Assembly (NCBI GenBank): GCA_910589415.1
Contig: OU342638.1
Coordinates: forward strand, 13,308,014 to 13,372,013
Direction: 5' to 3'
Source of the DNA: Malachius bipustulatus
Taxonomy: Eukaryota; Arthropoda; Insecta; Coleoptera; Melyridae
DNA length: 64,000 nucleotides
Part shown: positions 46,188 to 58,208 of the stretch, in pieces
How the letters are laid out: every line of letters begins with the position of its first letter
Numbering within the stretch: the stretch's first letter is position 1
The notes under the pieces: model-generated
The model's input: only the letters and a program-made list of their open reading frames with translations
Told to the model about the DNA's origin: nothing
The model's database searches: none
Program-made: the position numbers and the translations under genes

Positions 46188-46890
46188 ATACCTTGAAAGA
46201 GAGCATAATATATGAGCATTAAAGTTTTATGTTCCATAAATTTGGATAATTTGTAAAAAACAAACGCCAAATATTTAGTTTTACTAATTAAATATTCCAC
46301 ATGTTTATTCCATTTTAGGTTATAATCAATAATTATAACTCCCAAATATTTATAATATTCAACTCTCTGTATATCATTGTCATTTATTTTGATTTCAATT
46401 TCTGTAGGAACACTATCACAGTAGTTTCCAAAAGTAATATAGACCGTTTTATCAATATTTAAAGTTAATTTATTAGCAACAAACCATCTCTATCCTATTT
46501 AGAAAATCATTCATTTTTTTTAGCTTCTTCCCATGTTTTACCTTCTGTTATCACAACTGTATCATCCGCATAGGAGACAATATCATTTTCAGTAGTTTCA
46601 GTTAAAAGATCATTGACGTAAAGAATAAAAAACAGTGGACCAAGGATAGTACCTTGAGGTACACCAGTCTTCAGTTCATCATATTCACTGAATATGTTAT
46701 CCATTTTTACCCTTTGTTGCCTATGTGTAAGATAGGCTGTAAGATAGCTACTCATTAGTTCCAGTGCACTGCCTCTTATACCATAACAGTACAATTTGTC
46801 CAATAAAACAGAGTGATTGACATTATCAAATGCTTTAGCTAGATCAAGAAAAGTAACTATAATCGGTTTACTTTTGTCCAAGCAGTCATA
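46188..46890 (-). pseudogene. LINE reverse transcriptase core
   Basis: The stretch ending near 46507 reads IVTFLDLAKAFDNVNHSVLL, KTGVPQGTILGPLFFILYVN and IVSYADDTVVI (active site YADD). The frame breaks near 46500, then VIIIDYNLKWNKHVEYL continues to the insert at 46187. Confidence 0.88.
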
Positions 46891-48092
46891 CAAGGTGTTT
46901 CTAAATGGAGTACCATAAATTGGAGGACTTGTAGATAAAGTTAAAAAAATACGAAAATGTAGGAAAATTTTATTTCGAAAAGGCTTTATTGATGAGATAC
47001 AGGGTGTTAAAGAGTCGACCGACAGACCACTCTTTTGTTAATATTTGTTGAAACAATAACCCAACTGAGACAATTTTTTGTGTGTAACAACAAGTTATAA
47101 AGAGCAATAATCAGACAAATTTTCGGTTTATTTCAATAAGCCAGTGGCGTAGAAACAGGGGTCGTTTGACACTTTTCACTCTTTAAAAAAGTAAGGGCTA
47201 GGTTTTTTGATGTCTTATTACTTTTTTCTGAATCAACGGTCTTTTTACAATAAAAAAGCCATACTTGCTTAATTTGCCCAGAGGCGTCCGTTTTTGAGAT
47301 ATTTGCAATTTTGTGTCAAAAAAAAAAAAAAAAAATGCATTTGAACGATTATCAAATCAACCAAAAATAATGTTTTCGTTGGAGCAGCGTTTAAATGCAT
47401 GTGTACGTGCAAACGGAGGACACTTCGAGCAATATTAGATAATCATTAGGTAATTTTATGTTAGTATGTTTTGTTCAATTACTTATGTTTTGTTATGTGT
47501 TGAATAGTTTTCTTGACAATAAATATTATTTAATTTTCACTTCGGATATGAAATAAATATACTGACAAGTAAGTCCAAAAATTAGTTTATTTAAATTTCA
47601 AAGCTACCTTCACAATTTTAATAAATGATATTTTTAAGTGTATTTTACATAAAGCGACTGACGTCCTGACACAAAATTGCAAATATCTCAAAAACGGACG
47701 CCTCTGGGCAAATTAAACAAGTATGGCTTTTTTATTGTAAAAAGACCGTTGATTCAGAAAAAAGTAATAAGACATCAAAAAACCTAGCCCTTACTTTTTT
47801 AAAGAGTGAAAAGTGTCAAACGACCCCTGTTTCTACGCCACTGGCTTATTGAAATAAACCGAAAATTTGTCTGATTATTGCTCTTTATAACTTGTTGTTA
47901 CACACAAAAAATTGTCTCAGTTGGGTTATTGTTTCAACAAATATTAACAAAAGAGTGGTCTGTCGGTCGACTCTTTAACACCCTATCTCATCAATAAAGC
48001 CTTTTCGAAATAAAATTTTCCTACATTTTCGTATTTTTTTAACTTTATCTACAAGTCCTCCATTTTACGGTACTCCATTTAGAAACACCTTG
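46891..48092. mobile_element. Foldback element, 1.2 kb, in LINE RT
   Basis: CAAGGTGTTTCTAAATGGAG at the left mirrors CTCCATTTAGAAACACCTTG at the right, with TA flanks. The arms pair to a loop near 47330-47640. Inserted at ITNIIY-DCLDKS in the RT. Confidence 0.92.
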
Positions 48093-48390
48093 TATATTAT
48101 ATTGGTAATGTATGCCAATGCATCTTCAGTTCCTAACCCTCTGATAAAACCAAATTGTTTTCCTGACAATATTTTATGTTTCATTAAAAATTGGAATATT
48201 CTGTCATGAATAATTTTTTCAAAAATCTTGGCAATATGTATTTGAAATTAAGGAGATTGGTCTATAATTTTTGGCTTTACATTTATCATTAGCTTTGAAA
48301 ATTGGAACTACTTCAGCTCTCTTTAAGGCATCAGGCCAAACTGACAACTGTATACAGCGATTAAACATATATGCCAGAGGTTCAGCAATA
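48093..48390 (-). pseudogene. LINE RT N-terminal blocks
   Basis: Reads IAEPLAYMFNRCIQLSVWPD, VVPIFKANDK, NYRPISLISN, then after a frameshift KIFEKIIHDRIFQFL and GFIRGLGTEDALAYI. These are RT blocks 0-2 of a Jockey/RTE-like LINE. Confidence 0.82.
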
Positions 48391-49356
48391 CAGGGTGCAC
48401 CATGTATCCTTCTCTATATTGCTATCTCCTAACGCTAACAGATACAGGGTCGGTTAAACAAGTCCAAAGGAGCGCAATTTTGTGGCCATCTCGATTCCGT
48501 CGAGACATACAAGATATCTGTAACCGTTCCTGAAATATCCTGAAAAAACTGAAAAATCGAGATTTTTTATTTTTTCCATAACTTTTTTATTATTGGAGAT
48601 TAATGAATAATTTTTTTGTTGGCTTACATAAGTCGTCAAGAGCTACCCATCTGACATTTCAAAAATTTTCAAAGCCGACTAGATCCCAGAATTTTCATAG
48701 TCAACTTTCGTTTTTCTTATGGCCACCATATTGTTTTTTTATATTGTTCGATATAAAAAAAAATAAATTTAAAAAATTTTTATTCTTCTTTTTTTTACAA
48801 AAAAGACACATTTTTGGACCGAATTTCATAGATAAACTAAAAAACCACAAGGCAAGCACTATTTCTGCGTATTTTACAAATGTTGACGTTTTTCTACGAT
48901 TTTTTTTAGATTTTTCTTTGAAAAAAGAAGAATAAAAATAAAAAAAAATTTTTTTGAAGTTTATTAATTTTTGGTTTCCATTATTTTTTTCATATCGAAC
49001 GACATAAAAAAATAATATGGCGGCCATAAGAAAAACGAAAGTTGACTGTGAAAACTCTTGGATCTAGTAGGCCTTGAAATTTTTTGAAATGTCAGATGGA
49101 TAGCTCTTAACGGCTTATGTAAGCCTACAAAAAATTATTTATTAATTTCCAATAATAAAAAAGATATGACGAAAATAAGAAATCTCGATTTTTCAGTTTT
49201 TTTCAGGATATTTCAGGAATGGTCACAGATATCTTGCATGTTTTGACGAATTCAAGATGACCACAAAACTGCGCATCTTTTCTCTAATTTAACCGACCCT
49301 GTATCTCTTAGCGTTCAGGAGATAGCAATATAGAGAAGGATACATGGTGCACCCTG
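48391..49356. mobile_element. Foldback element, 966 bp
   Basis: CAGGGTGCACCATGTATCCT at the left mirrors AGGATACATGGTGCACCCTG at the right, with TA flanks in LINE coding sequence. A lone arm of the same family occurs at 49840-50280. Confidence 0.92.
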
Positions 49357-49790
49357 TATAATCAGATACTGTCTTTAGTATTCTAGAATGTATAATCATC
49401 TACTCCACCCGCTTTATCTTTTAATCCATTTATTACAGATTTAATTTCTTCTTTAGATGTAGGATGTATAAAAATACTCTGTTGATTCATTTTTGGTCTC
49501 TTAATTTCACAATCAGTCAAGTTTCTTATCTTACTACTTAAATTTTCACCAATTTCACAGAAGTACCTACATATTTAAAAATTCAGCAATTTCTTTAGGA
49601 TTATCAATCCTGGTACCAGAATCATTCAATAAATAATCTATTTTATGACTTTTTTTTCCATTTTTACCCAATTTTTGATTAATAATATTCCATAATTTTT
49701 TATTATTAGGTACTAATATTTTTCTGAATGAGGATGGTGTCATATTTTTTTTGGCTTCTTTGATATGGCTATGGATTTTTTACATATTGT
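49357..49790 (-). pseudogene. LINE linker upstream of RT
   Basis: Frames read FRKILVPNNKKLWNIINQKL, DYLLNDSGTRIDNPKEIAEF and KSVINGLKDKAGGVDDY. This is the usual endonuclease-to-RT linker. Several frame changes. Confidence 0.7.
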
Positions 49791-50470
49791 TACCTATGGC
49801 AACACTTAAAAAACGCACTTATTGACATTCGGTAAAAAAAAATTTTCTTTATTTTTGAAAAAGAAGAAATTTTTTTTCAAATTTATTTGCAATGTGATGG
49901 ATTTTTTGTTACCTTGATTTTTTCTATAGCGAATGGCATGAAAAACAATATGGCGGTAATAAGAAAAACCAAAGTTGACTTTGGAAATCCCAAGATCTAG
50001 TCGGCTTTGGAAATTTTTTAAACGTCAAATAAGTAGCTCATTACGGCTTATGTAAACCTACAAAAAAATAATCTTTTTTTTTTAATAATAAAGAAGATAT
50101 GGCTAAAATAATAAATCTGCATGATCCAAGTTTTTTCAGGATATTTCAGGAAATTCTGGGAATATTGAGAAAAAAAAATTGCCAAATACTCGTCTCAAAA
50201 CAGCGCAACTTTTTTGTAATTTAACCGACTTCGTATCTCTTACCGTTTCTTACAGTTTTTTCACCTCAATGGGACAGCCTGTATCAAAAATTGAAGAACG
50301 ACCGGCCTTTCTGAAAGGTCGTATTGTAAAGTAGATGACATGTACTATTATTGAAAATTAAAAACGACTTCCAAAGTACAAGACAACATAAGTTAACATA
50401 GGGTGTATTTTTTTACATGCTATTCCCTATGGCAACACTTAAAATAAATGCACTGTATACATTATGTGAT
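49791..50470. repeat. Lone foldback arm between short direct repeats
   Basis: TACCTATGGCAACACTTAAA at 49790-49810 recurs as TCCCTATGGCAACACTTAAA near 50420. Between them, AATATGGCGGTAATAAGAAA and CGGCTTATGTAAACCTAC match an arm of the 48391 foldback. Confidence 0.65.
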
Positions 50471-51011
50471 AGATGAAGATGAAGGTTCTATTATAAGGCT
50501 GTAAATTTCTGGAATTGCCAATAACTGACAATTGTCCTGATGATGGGCTATAACCCCCGAAACCGGTTGACAAGCTACTTTTCTATAAATTATACTCATA
50601 TGACCTAGATTTTTATTTTTATTCGATGAATTTGAGTATACTATGGCCAACCTATATGATATAAATTTTCTGAATTTAATCGGTTTAATTTAGGTATGGT
50701 TATTGGTTACTCCACCTTTATATTTTCTGGAATTCAATTTGATATAAAACAGTATATGGATGCAATAGTGTGACGTAGTGGACAAGATTTTCGTATTTTC
50801 GTAGCACACAGCGTGGTCATCCTGAAGCAAAGCATTGAGTCTCAATGCACAAATTCGGGAAGCACTATTCACCGGGGTTTGTATTTTACAGAGCTCGTTT
50901 TTGGGCTGGGTGTTGATTGGAGTTCTTATGTAAATAACGATCTCTATGTGTTGGTTTTTCGGTAAACACTGTGCCACACACAAGGTTTTTTTTCAATTAC
51001 TTTTGGCATTA
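50471..51011. other. Possible Penelope-like element 3' end
   Basis: CCTGATGATGGGCTATAACC followed by CCCGAAACCGGTT near 50536 resembles the end signature of Penelope-like or related elements. No RT or GIY-YIG frame is visible. The rest is unassigned. Confidence 0.35.
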
Positions 51012-52422
51012 CAGGGTGTCCCAATATTCCATGGACATGGAGCAACCACAGACTACTGAGGTAAAAAAAAGTCGCTCGGACCAAACTTATCTCTATACCA
51101 AAATGCTTCGTTTGTCCGCTAGAGGGCTTCAAAGTCTTTTGAAAATTTTAGTTTTTTTGAAATAGCTCAAAGTCGGCTGATTCCAATTCGATGAAATTTA
51201 GTAGGTGAATTTCTTATTAAAAGTACTAATTTCTGATGTACATGATAATTTGACGGAAACCCGGGAAGGGGTTAAACTACACCTACCCTCCATTAAAATC
51301 GATCGTAATTGTTGATAGGGTAGCAGGAACACTGTTTATGTTTTTTGTTTGAAAGATACATCGTTTTAGCCCATTTTTGGTCTCTTACAAAAATCTGTAT
51401 CTTTCCGAGGTGCTATGTGATAAAATAAATTAGTCGATGGTACCTAATCAAAATTTTATTTCATTCTTTTAATTTCAAACCAAATTTTCAATTATTGTCA
51501 GGTGATTATTTGATCTAATCTCATAAAAGATGTTTAGTATTGTTCGGTTTTTTTTCAGGTGTTTGCAAACGGTTTTTTTCAAACGCAGTAAACAGTTTGC
51601 AAAACGACGAGGTTCCAAGAAAAGTTCAAATCATTTTTTTGCGCAGGATGGAACTTTCTAGGGTCCAAACCGGCGCCCACATCGAGCATCTTTTATGAGA
51701 TTAGATCAAATAATCACCTGACAATTGAAAATTTGATTTCAAATTAAAAGAATGAAATAAAAATTTAGATTTATAATTATTTTTATTGAACCACTTATTT
51801 GATTGTATAATATATTTGATGAATTTTATTGGGATTTAGGTTCTAATTTAAATTTGCCACTAAAGATTCTTTACAGAACAAATTAGAAAAAATTTTTTCT
51901 AATTTGTTCTGTAAAGAATCTTTAGTGGCAAATTTAAATTAGAACCTAAATCCCAATAAAATTCATCAAATATATTATAAAAATTTAGTTATCATCGACT
52001 AATTTATTTTATCACATAGCACCTCGGAAAGATACAGATTTTTGTAGGAGACCAAAAATGGGCTAAAACGATGTATCTTTCAAACAAAAAAACATGAACA
52101 GCATTCCTGCTACCCTATCAACAATTACGATCAATTTTAATGGAGGGTAGGGGTAGTTTCACCCCTTCCCGGGTTTTCGTCAAATTATCATGTACATCAG
52201 AAATTAGTACTTTTAATAAGAAATTTACCTACTAAATTTCATCGAATTTGAATCAGCCGACTTTTGAGCTATTTCAAAAAAACTAAAATTTTCAAAAGAC
52301 TTTGAAGCCCTCTAGCGGACAAACGAAGCATTTTGGTATAGAGATAAGTTTAGTCCGAGCGACTTTTTTTTACCTCAGTAATCTGTGGTTGCTCCATGTC
52401 CATGGAATATTGGGACACCCTG
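51012..52422. mobile_element. Foldback element, 1.41 kb, with inner palindromes
   Basis: CAGGGTGTCCCAATATTCCA at the left mirrors TGGAATATTGGGACACCCTG at the right, TA flanks. The left arm holds a second inverted repeat (51455-51775: GTCAGGTGATTATTTGATCT and its mirror), and a perfect palindrome follows at 51806-51979. Confidence 0.92.
51806..51979. repeat. Perfect 174 bp palindrome, no loop
   Basis: 87 bases each side of AAAAAA|TTTTTT (axis 51892/51893) are exact reverse complements by eye, from TATAATATATTTGATG to its mirror. Confidence 0.9.
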
Positions 52423-53264
52423 TATAATAGAATAATGTAGTATTCAAAGGAGATTTAAGTTCTTTTCAATTTTAAAAGGATCGAAATAAGATGCTGAAAA
52501 TCTGACAGAACTTTTTGAATGAAGTTGATGAACGTCTAATAATTAAATATTTCTTACTAAAAAATAACAACAATCGTATATTATTGAATTATTGTTTTCA
52601 AATGTCAGAGGCCCTTGAGGCTACTTGAAAACTTCTGACACTTGGGCTTTACTACAGCCATAAGATATTTATTTATTTTTATTGTTTTCATACGTCAAAC
52701 ATATTTTTATTACGTATACACCGTTCACTTATTATAAAAGAATTGGGTTATGGTGTAGGGTGATAGAAATCACTGGGTATAACCGCTGTCAATCATTGGC
52801 TGGAGTTTGGTTATGTCTCTTTTTTATGAGGTTGAAGTTTTATGGCAAGGAACAGGACATAGTTGCCAGATGGATTTTTGATATTTTTGGTATTCTTCTT
52901 ATTATATTTATATTTACATCTTTGCGGGCTTTTTATTTTGAATCATTTAGTCACATATTGCAATCTTTAACTAGAACGCAATGTCGCTGGATCTAAGATC
53001 TTAAAGTCTTAAGCTTTTCATAAGAGTTTGAGAAAAAGGTTATCATGTAATTTTGCCAAGTTAGGAAAATACACAAATGTACTTTTTGAATATAAAATAA
53101 AAAACTTGAATCAATTATATTAATTTACTTTTAATAAATACATAGCAGGTAATTAAAATATATCGGTGCGTTTATTAAAATATTAAAATATAGGTACGTA
53201 AATGAAAAATATTTTTCGTCAATTCGTCAGTTATTCGGTATCGTAGCACTGTGTCAGAAACCAT
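52423..53264. other. Unassigned AT-rich stretch
   Basis: A 104-codon plus-strand ORF at 52682 is hydrophobic but has no known motif. No gene is assigned. Confidence 0.35.
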
Positions 53265-53374
53265 GCAGCCAAAGATTCTAGACTTGAGAATGTTTTACAC
53301 AAGATACTTTTCAGTTTTCGCAGCCAAAGATTCTAGACTTGAGAATGTTTTACACAAGATACTTTTCAGTTTTC
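53265..53374 (+). repeat. Exact tandem duplication, 55 bp x 2
   Basis: GCAGCCAAAGATTCTAGACT...CAGTTTTC occurs at 53265-53319 and again at 53320-53374 with no difference seen. Confidence 0.95.
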
Positions 53375-55329
53375 GCTTCTGGCCCAAAATTATCCCCCAT
53401 TATCAATAACAGCTACTGCATCCTGCTTAGAATCAGAATCATCTTCAGCGCTCTGATTTTAATAAGATTTTCACCATGTTCATTTGTTTCGTCCAGTCCT
53501 CCGAAATAAGTTTTTCACAATGATTATATTAATTTTGTCATATATCAGGTGTACTTACATTTTGAAAGCTCTTCAAGACATACATTCTTTACTTTATCCT
53601 TAGAGGGAAGCTGCTAATTTACGTGCTTGTATAATGAAGTTTACAATACCCCCATGTCATCGATTGGGTTGTATTGGAAATAGATTATTGCAAATCTTTC
53701 GGAAACACAATATTTTCATAATTAGTGCCTGTTTTAGGCGGGCTGCCCAAATGTGTAATTTCACATTTGACCTGTCTAATAATACTTGCTAATGCACGGT
53801 CTGACTACTATCAGAGACCGCATTACTAGCAATTTAGCAGATACACATATTTTACTTAATACTTACATCCCAAATATATTTTACCTTCAGAGAATGACTT
53901 AAATGTTTGCTCAAGTTTGGACTTTCTGGATCTTAATCATTGAAATGCTTTCCTAATGTGGATTTATCCATCTAAAGATATTATTTTCGTCATTTTGCTC
54001 TTTCGAAATTTAAAATGTCAAAAATTTAATAATTTTATTTGTCAGTTTGAAAAAAGTTGATCAGAGAAAAAAATTACCTATCCTAGATACCCCTTCTTCT
54101 AAAACTTCAATTAGACAACAAGGCTGTTAATCAGCTGAGACAATTTGAGTGATTTGACAAATGTCAGTGTTTACTTAACCTTTAATATCTCGATCAGCTG
54201 ATATTGTCAATCGAGATCTAGGGAGTTTTCATTTTTGCAAACCTAAAAACAAAAGTTCATGGCCACCTAGTTCTTTTTTAATATGTGAACGGTGTATAAG
54301 AAATTAATCCTAATGGCATATGAGTAAAGTGGAAGTCATTTGAACTTTTTTAGCTCAAAGCTACTGTCCAGGGTACCTATCCAACTTAAAGAAAAAATAT
54401 CACAGCCAACTTGAATTCGAAAACGTCTGAAATGGGATATACTATCAATTAATAATACCCGCTCCTGCTGGACCAATCAAAAGCTGTAAAATTGATAAAC
54501 CGAGAACAAAGCTGTGACGATAACTGACAATTCTCAGAATCCACGCATGCGCATTCGACACCCCGACTGGAAGTTGATCCAATCAGTAAAATAAATAAAA
54601 TAATTCCCGATTTTGGTTATTATTCACTTGAATCTCGTGAATAATGGCTTCATAATCGCTCATATAATAATATACTATTTCGAGACTTCAGTTTGTAAGG
54701 CAACTTGCGCAGTCAAAGAGTCTATTGACATATCGTGGGCGTGGGTTGGGGTACGCTAAAAATAAACGCCGTGGATATACGGCGACGCCCTAAACCGCTC
54801 AGAATAAAATTCAGTAAATTGATAAACCACTCATAGTCATAATCAGAGTTGGCCATCTACTCGAGTACTTTACTCGAATTTTTGCTAAGAGTAAAGAAAT
54901 ACTCGTAATTTTTTACTCATAATCATAAGTACTTTTTATTCCATCCAAAGTACTTAGGTATACTCGTACGAGTAAGAGTAAGAACAATTTTTTACTCGAG
55001 GAATATTACTCGTGAATGACTGATTTCTGCGCGAATAGTGTCATACTATACTGCGTTTTTTTATTTAACCGATTAAGTTCAGCAATCAGCATTGAGTTAT
55101 TAGTATCCTCCAAGAGTGCTAATTAAAATTACTGCAACTAATGCAATAAAGCATCGAAATAAACTCATAAAATTCACTTTATTATTACTGCCCGTGTCGT
55201 ATGTAGCATATGTAGCTGTCACAGTCACAAGCATGACGTCATAGGCTGCGCACTGACATACTTTGTTTCTTGGAATCCGCTCAGAAACTTACTCCCAGTA
55301 CACAGAGCATCCGCCTGGGCCGTACAGAA
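53375..55329. other. Unassigned stretch with a short TACTCG-rich patch
   Basis: 54855-55010 is rich in TACTCG/GAGTA words, reminiscent of the hAT-like element margins at 39399. Otherwise AT-rich, without a gene. Confidence 0.35.
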
Positions 55330-55562
55330 ACTATTGGCATACCCTTGGAAATGTAATTTACAAAGTTCATAAACAAAGAGTTCGTACTCTGTTCTCTATT
55401 GGCATGCTCCGAATACCCTACGGAAAAGGAGGGTGCGCGCGTACTCTGACATTTAACCAATAAAGAAACAATATAGTTTATAAGTTTGTTTATACTTTAC
55501 TACGTCTTTACTATGTCAGTGTCTTTATCGGTAATACAGGTACCCTACCCTCGAGTACCAGC
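55330..55562 (+). repeat. Dispersed direct repeat (partner at 35930-36180)
   Basis: Same ordered words as the partner copy, same orientation, roughly 85-90% alike by eye. Confidence 0.75.
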
Positions 55563-55942
55563 TATGGGGTACGCTCAGAAATTCACTCTGGAGTACGATT
55601 GGAGTAGGAGTCGGGTAGGCCAGGAGCAAAGTTAATTCTTCTTGGTCGTCTTCTTTTAGAGTATTTTTTAATAAAAATCCACCAATCTTGACCCCTAGAT
55701 CACGAAAAAGTGTTTTTCCAAAATTCACCTGCTCTCAAAGATGTGCGCTTAAAGAATTAATTGTACATAATTGAATTCTTTACATGTAAAGAATTTAATA
55801 TACAATTACACCGTCCATCTTTATGTAATGAACGCGTAAAGAATGTAAATTAATGATTAATTTTACCGTGAAATATAAGGTTATGAAATCTAAGATTTGA
55901 AAATATATATCATCACGTATTTACTGTACTTGCTGATATATA
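55563..55942. other. Unassigned stretch
   Basis: AT-rich; no gene seen. Confidence 0.4.
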
Positions 55943-56793
55943 CAGGGTGGCCCAGCTTATTCGAAGCGGCCTCTGTAGGCCAAATGTTGGACTTTTTCAA
56001 AAAACTTTTTGAAAATTCAAGTACAGAATCACAATAGCCATAATTTAAAATTATTTTGAAGCATAAAGAGTGTCCCATATATAATTATATGACAGTGACA
56101 TATCAAAGCTATGTTTTTTTAAAATGGAAAGCTCCTATGTTATTGCATTTTTAGGTTGTCTGAGAAAGAGAAAATAAGATTGGCTTTTACAGTTGGTGTT
56201 TAAATTCAGAAGTTCTTGAGTTATAAACAAGTGAAAATCGTCATTTTTCAAGTTCAATGCCCTGTACAACGAAAACTGCTAAAGACAGAGAAAAACGGCT
56301 TAACATGTCCTTATTTTAACTTTTCATGTACTATCCTATGATGTAGATGAAATGTTTATACAGGGTGATAAAAAATTTGAAAAATTCTGAGATTTCTCCA
56401 CGCGTCGCCAAATAAAAAAATCAAAGAAAGCACAAATGTTTCTATACCATAGGATAGTACATAAAAAGTTAAAATAGGGACATTGTAAGCCGTTTTTCTC
56501 TATCTTGAACCGTTTTCGTTGTACAGGGCCTTGAACTTGAATAATGACGATTTTTACTTGTTTATAACTCAAAAACTTCTGAATTTAAACACCAACTGTA
56601 AAAGCCAATCTTATTTTCTCTTCTCAGATAATCTAAAAATGCAATAACATAGGAGCTTTCCGTTTAAAAAAACATAACTTTGATATGTCACTGTCATATG
56701 GGACAGTCTTTATACTCCAAAATAATTTTAAATTATGGCCATTGTGATTCTGTACTTGAACAGAGACCGCTTCGTATAAGCTGGGACATCCTG
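55943..56793. mobile_element. Foldback element, 851 bp
   Basis: CAGGGTGGCCCAGCTTATTC at the left mirrors the GTATAAGCTGGGACATCCTG end at the right, TA flanks. The arms pair to near 56380. A short deleted relative is at 13217. Confidence 0.9.
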
Positions 56794-57439
56794 TATAGTC
56801 CACGTCCACTCATTTTTTGATAAAAATAATTAATAAATTAAATAATAAAACGATTTACTGGTTTACATGTTTATAATAATAGTTGCATGGGTTCAGGTAC
56901 CAGAGATGGACAACAAAAGATGACACCATTGTTTAAATTCTTTTCATTGGGTACCTTCACCGGACGTCAACTGGTTGAATAGCAGTGCAAAACGGTTACG
57001 TGTTGTTTGTTGCAAACAAATGTTGGAAATAGTCTGAACGCATTGTTGAGATCGAATGACGACGTGACATGTCTCTGGATACGACTTTGTTGCTGATCGT
57101 GTCAGGTGCATTTTTACTTCCAAATTCTACGTAATTTGATAGTCCGCGTTCGAAAGTAACGATTTGCGACACTTTGCGCATGTCAACAACATGCGTTGAC
57201 TGCGCTGAGCGTGAAGGTGAAATATTTACGCTCACAGAAATACTCAACAGTCGACGTCAGGTGAACCGTACCCATTGTTTACGAATTCTTTACATTGTTT
57301 ACGTATTCCTTACATTGGTTTTTTAAAATTAGAATTGTCAAGAAACAATTTCAACTGGTTAAATTTACAATCAATTGGAGGCCATCAAAAATTACTTACC
57401 TATCTCAATTCAAACTTGTCGCTTGTCAGTCCTTCATCT
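56794..57439. other. Upstream flank of the RGG gene
   Basis: No ORF with motifs. Less AT-rich towards 57250. May contain distal promoter sequence. Confidence 0.35.
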
Positions 57440-57735
57440 TATCATTCGTTTGTCATTTCTTGACGTCATGCGTGATAAAGTGACGCGTGAAACTTTCGAT
57501 TCCTTCTCTCTCTGCCCCACTCTCTCTCTGTCTCTCTCTCACTCCCCCTCTGACGGTGACGCGGTGACGCCGATGCCGATGCCGATGCCGATGACGCGTT
57601 GTGAATAGTGGTGTGGTACCGTACCGTAAATAATTTTGCGAGAAAAGTTCATTTTTTGTTGCTAATAAGTGCAATTTGTCAATAAATACAAGACTATAAT
57701 CACATTTTTAAACCCAAGACAAAGGAATTTACAAG
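57440..57735 (+). promoter_or_regulatory. Likely promoter and 5' UTR of the RGG-protein gene
   Basis: The most GC-rich non-coding stretch near the gene: a CTCTCT tract at 57505-57550, then (GATGCC)n at 57570-57592, GACGCG words, then a leader to ATTTACAA|GTAAGT near 57732, a good splice donor. The next good acceptor (TTTTGTCAG) is at 58207, just before the ATG. CT tracts and GC-rich leaders are usual for broadly expressed insect genes. The start site is inferred, not seen. Confidence 0.5.
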
Positions 57736-58208
57736 TAAGTATTATGTTGTAGTTCGTAAGAGGTTTCGCAGCTTGTTTGAAGGGCAGGGTCATTGGTTGA
57801 ATGATCGTTAGTAACACGCGTCGTATGTATTGCCGGCCCGTGTACCCATCGCTGATCGTAAAATTTAAAACTTTAATTGACTTTCTTTTCATTGCAACCA
57901 ATCTGTCTTTTGTTGTGAAGTCCTTCTGTGAATAAAAGAGGTAAAATTTATTGCATTGCATTGTTCATTGGGGATGTTTGATTTTGCCAGCATAGTAGCT
58001 CAGTGACGGCACCCGAAGACATTTTGGTTTTGCAATTTGCCGGTTTCACTAATCTCGTTTATGATTTATATGTGGATAGTTTTGCACTTCTCTTCTTTAT
58101 TTGATTTACCATTATTTCTGTCCCAACTAGTATTTTTTGTGTTCTATTAAAATATTGAAGTTTTTACCTCAGTGCGTCCTTATAATTTTGCACTTTTGTT
58201 TTGTCAGG

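Larger units (their letters stand above)
44490..49790 (-). mobile_element. LINE carrying three foldback/DNA-element insertions
   Basis: LINE coding sequence runs 49790-49357, 48390-48093, 46890-46188 and 45117-44721, separated by three inserts. Once these are removed about 1.8 kb of ORF2 lie in order, followed by a 3' UTR and an A-rich tail near 44490-44510. The minus-strand order is upstream linker (FCEIGENLSSKIRN, SIFIHPTSKEEIKSVINGLK), RT (see separate entries), then the post-RT region. Confidence 0.85.

Noticed and set aside
48603..49027. Opposing ~110-codon ORFs
   Set aside because: They fall in the two arms of the 966 bp foldback and are K/F-rich translation of A/T runs.
52682..52996. 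104-codon hydrophobic ORF
   Set aside because: No homology recognised, AT-driven composition and no splice or promoter context.
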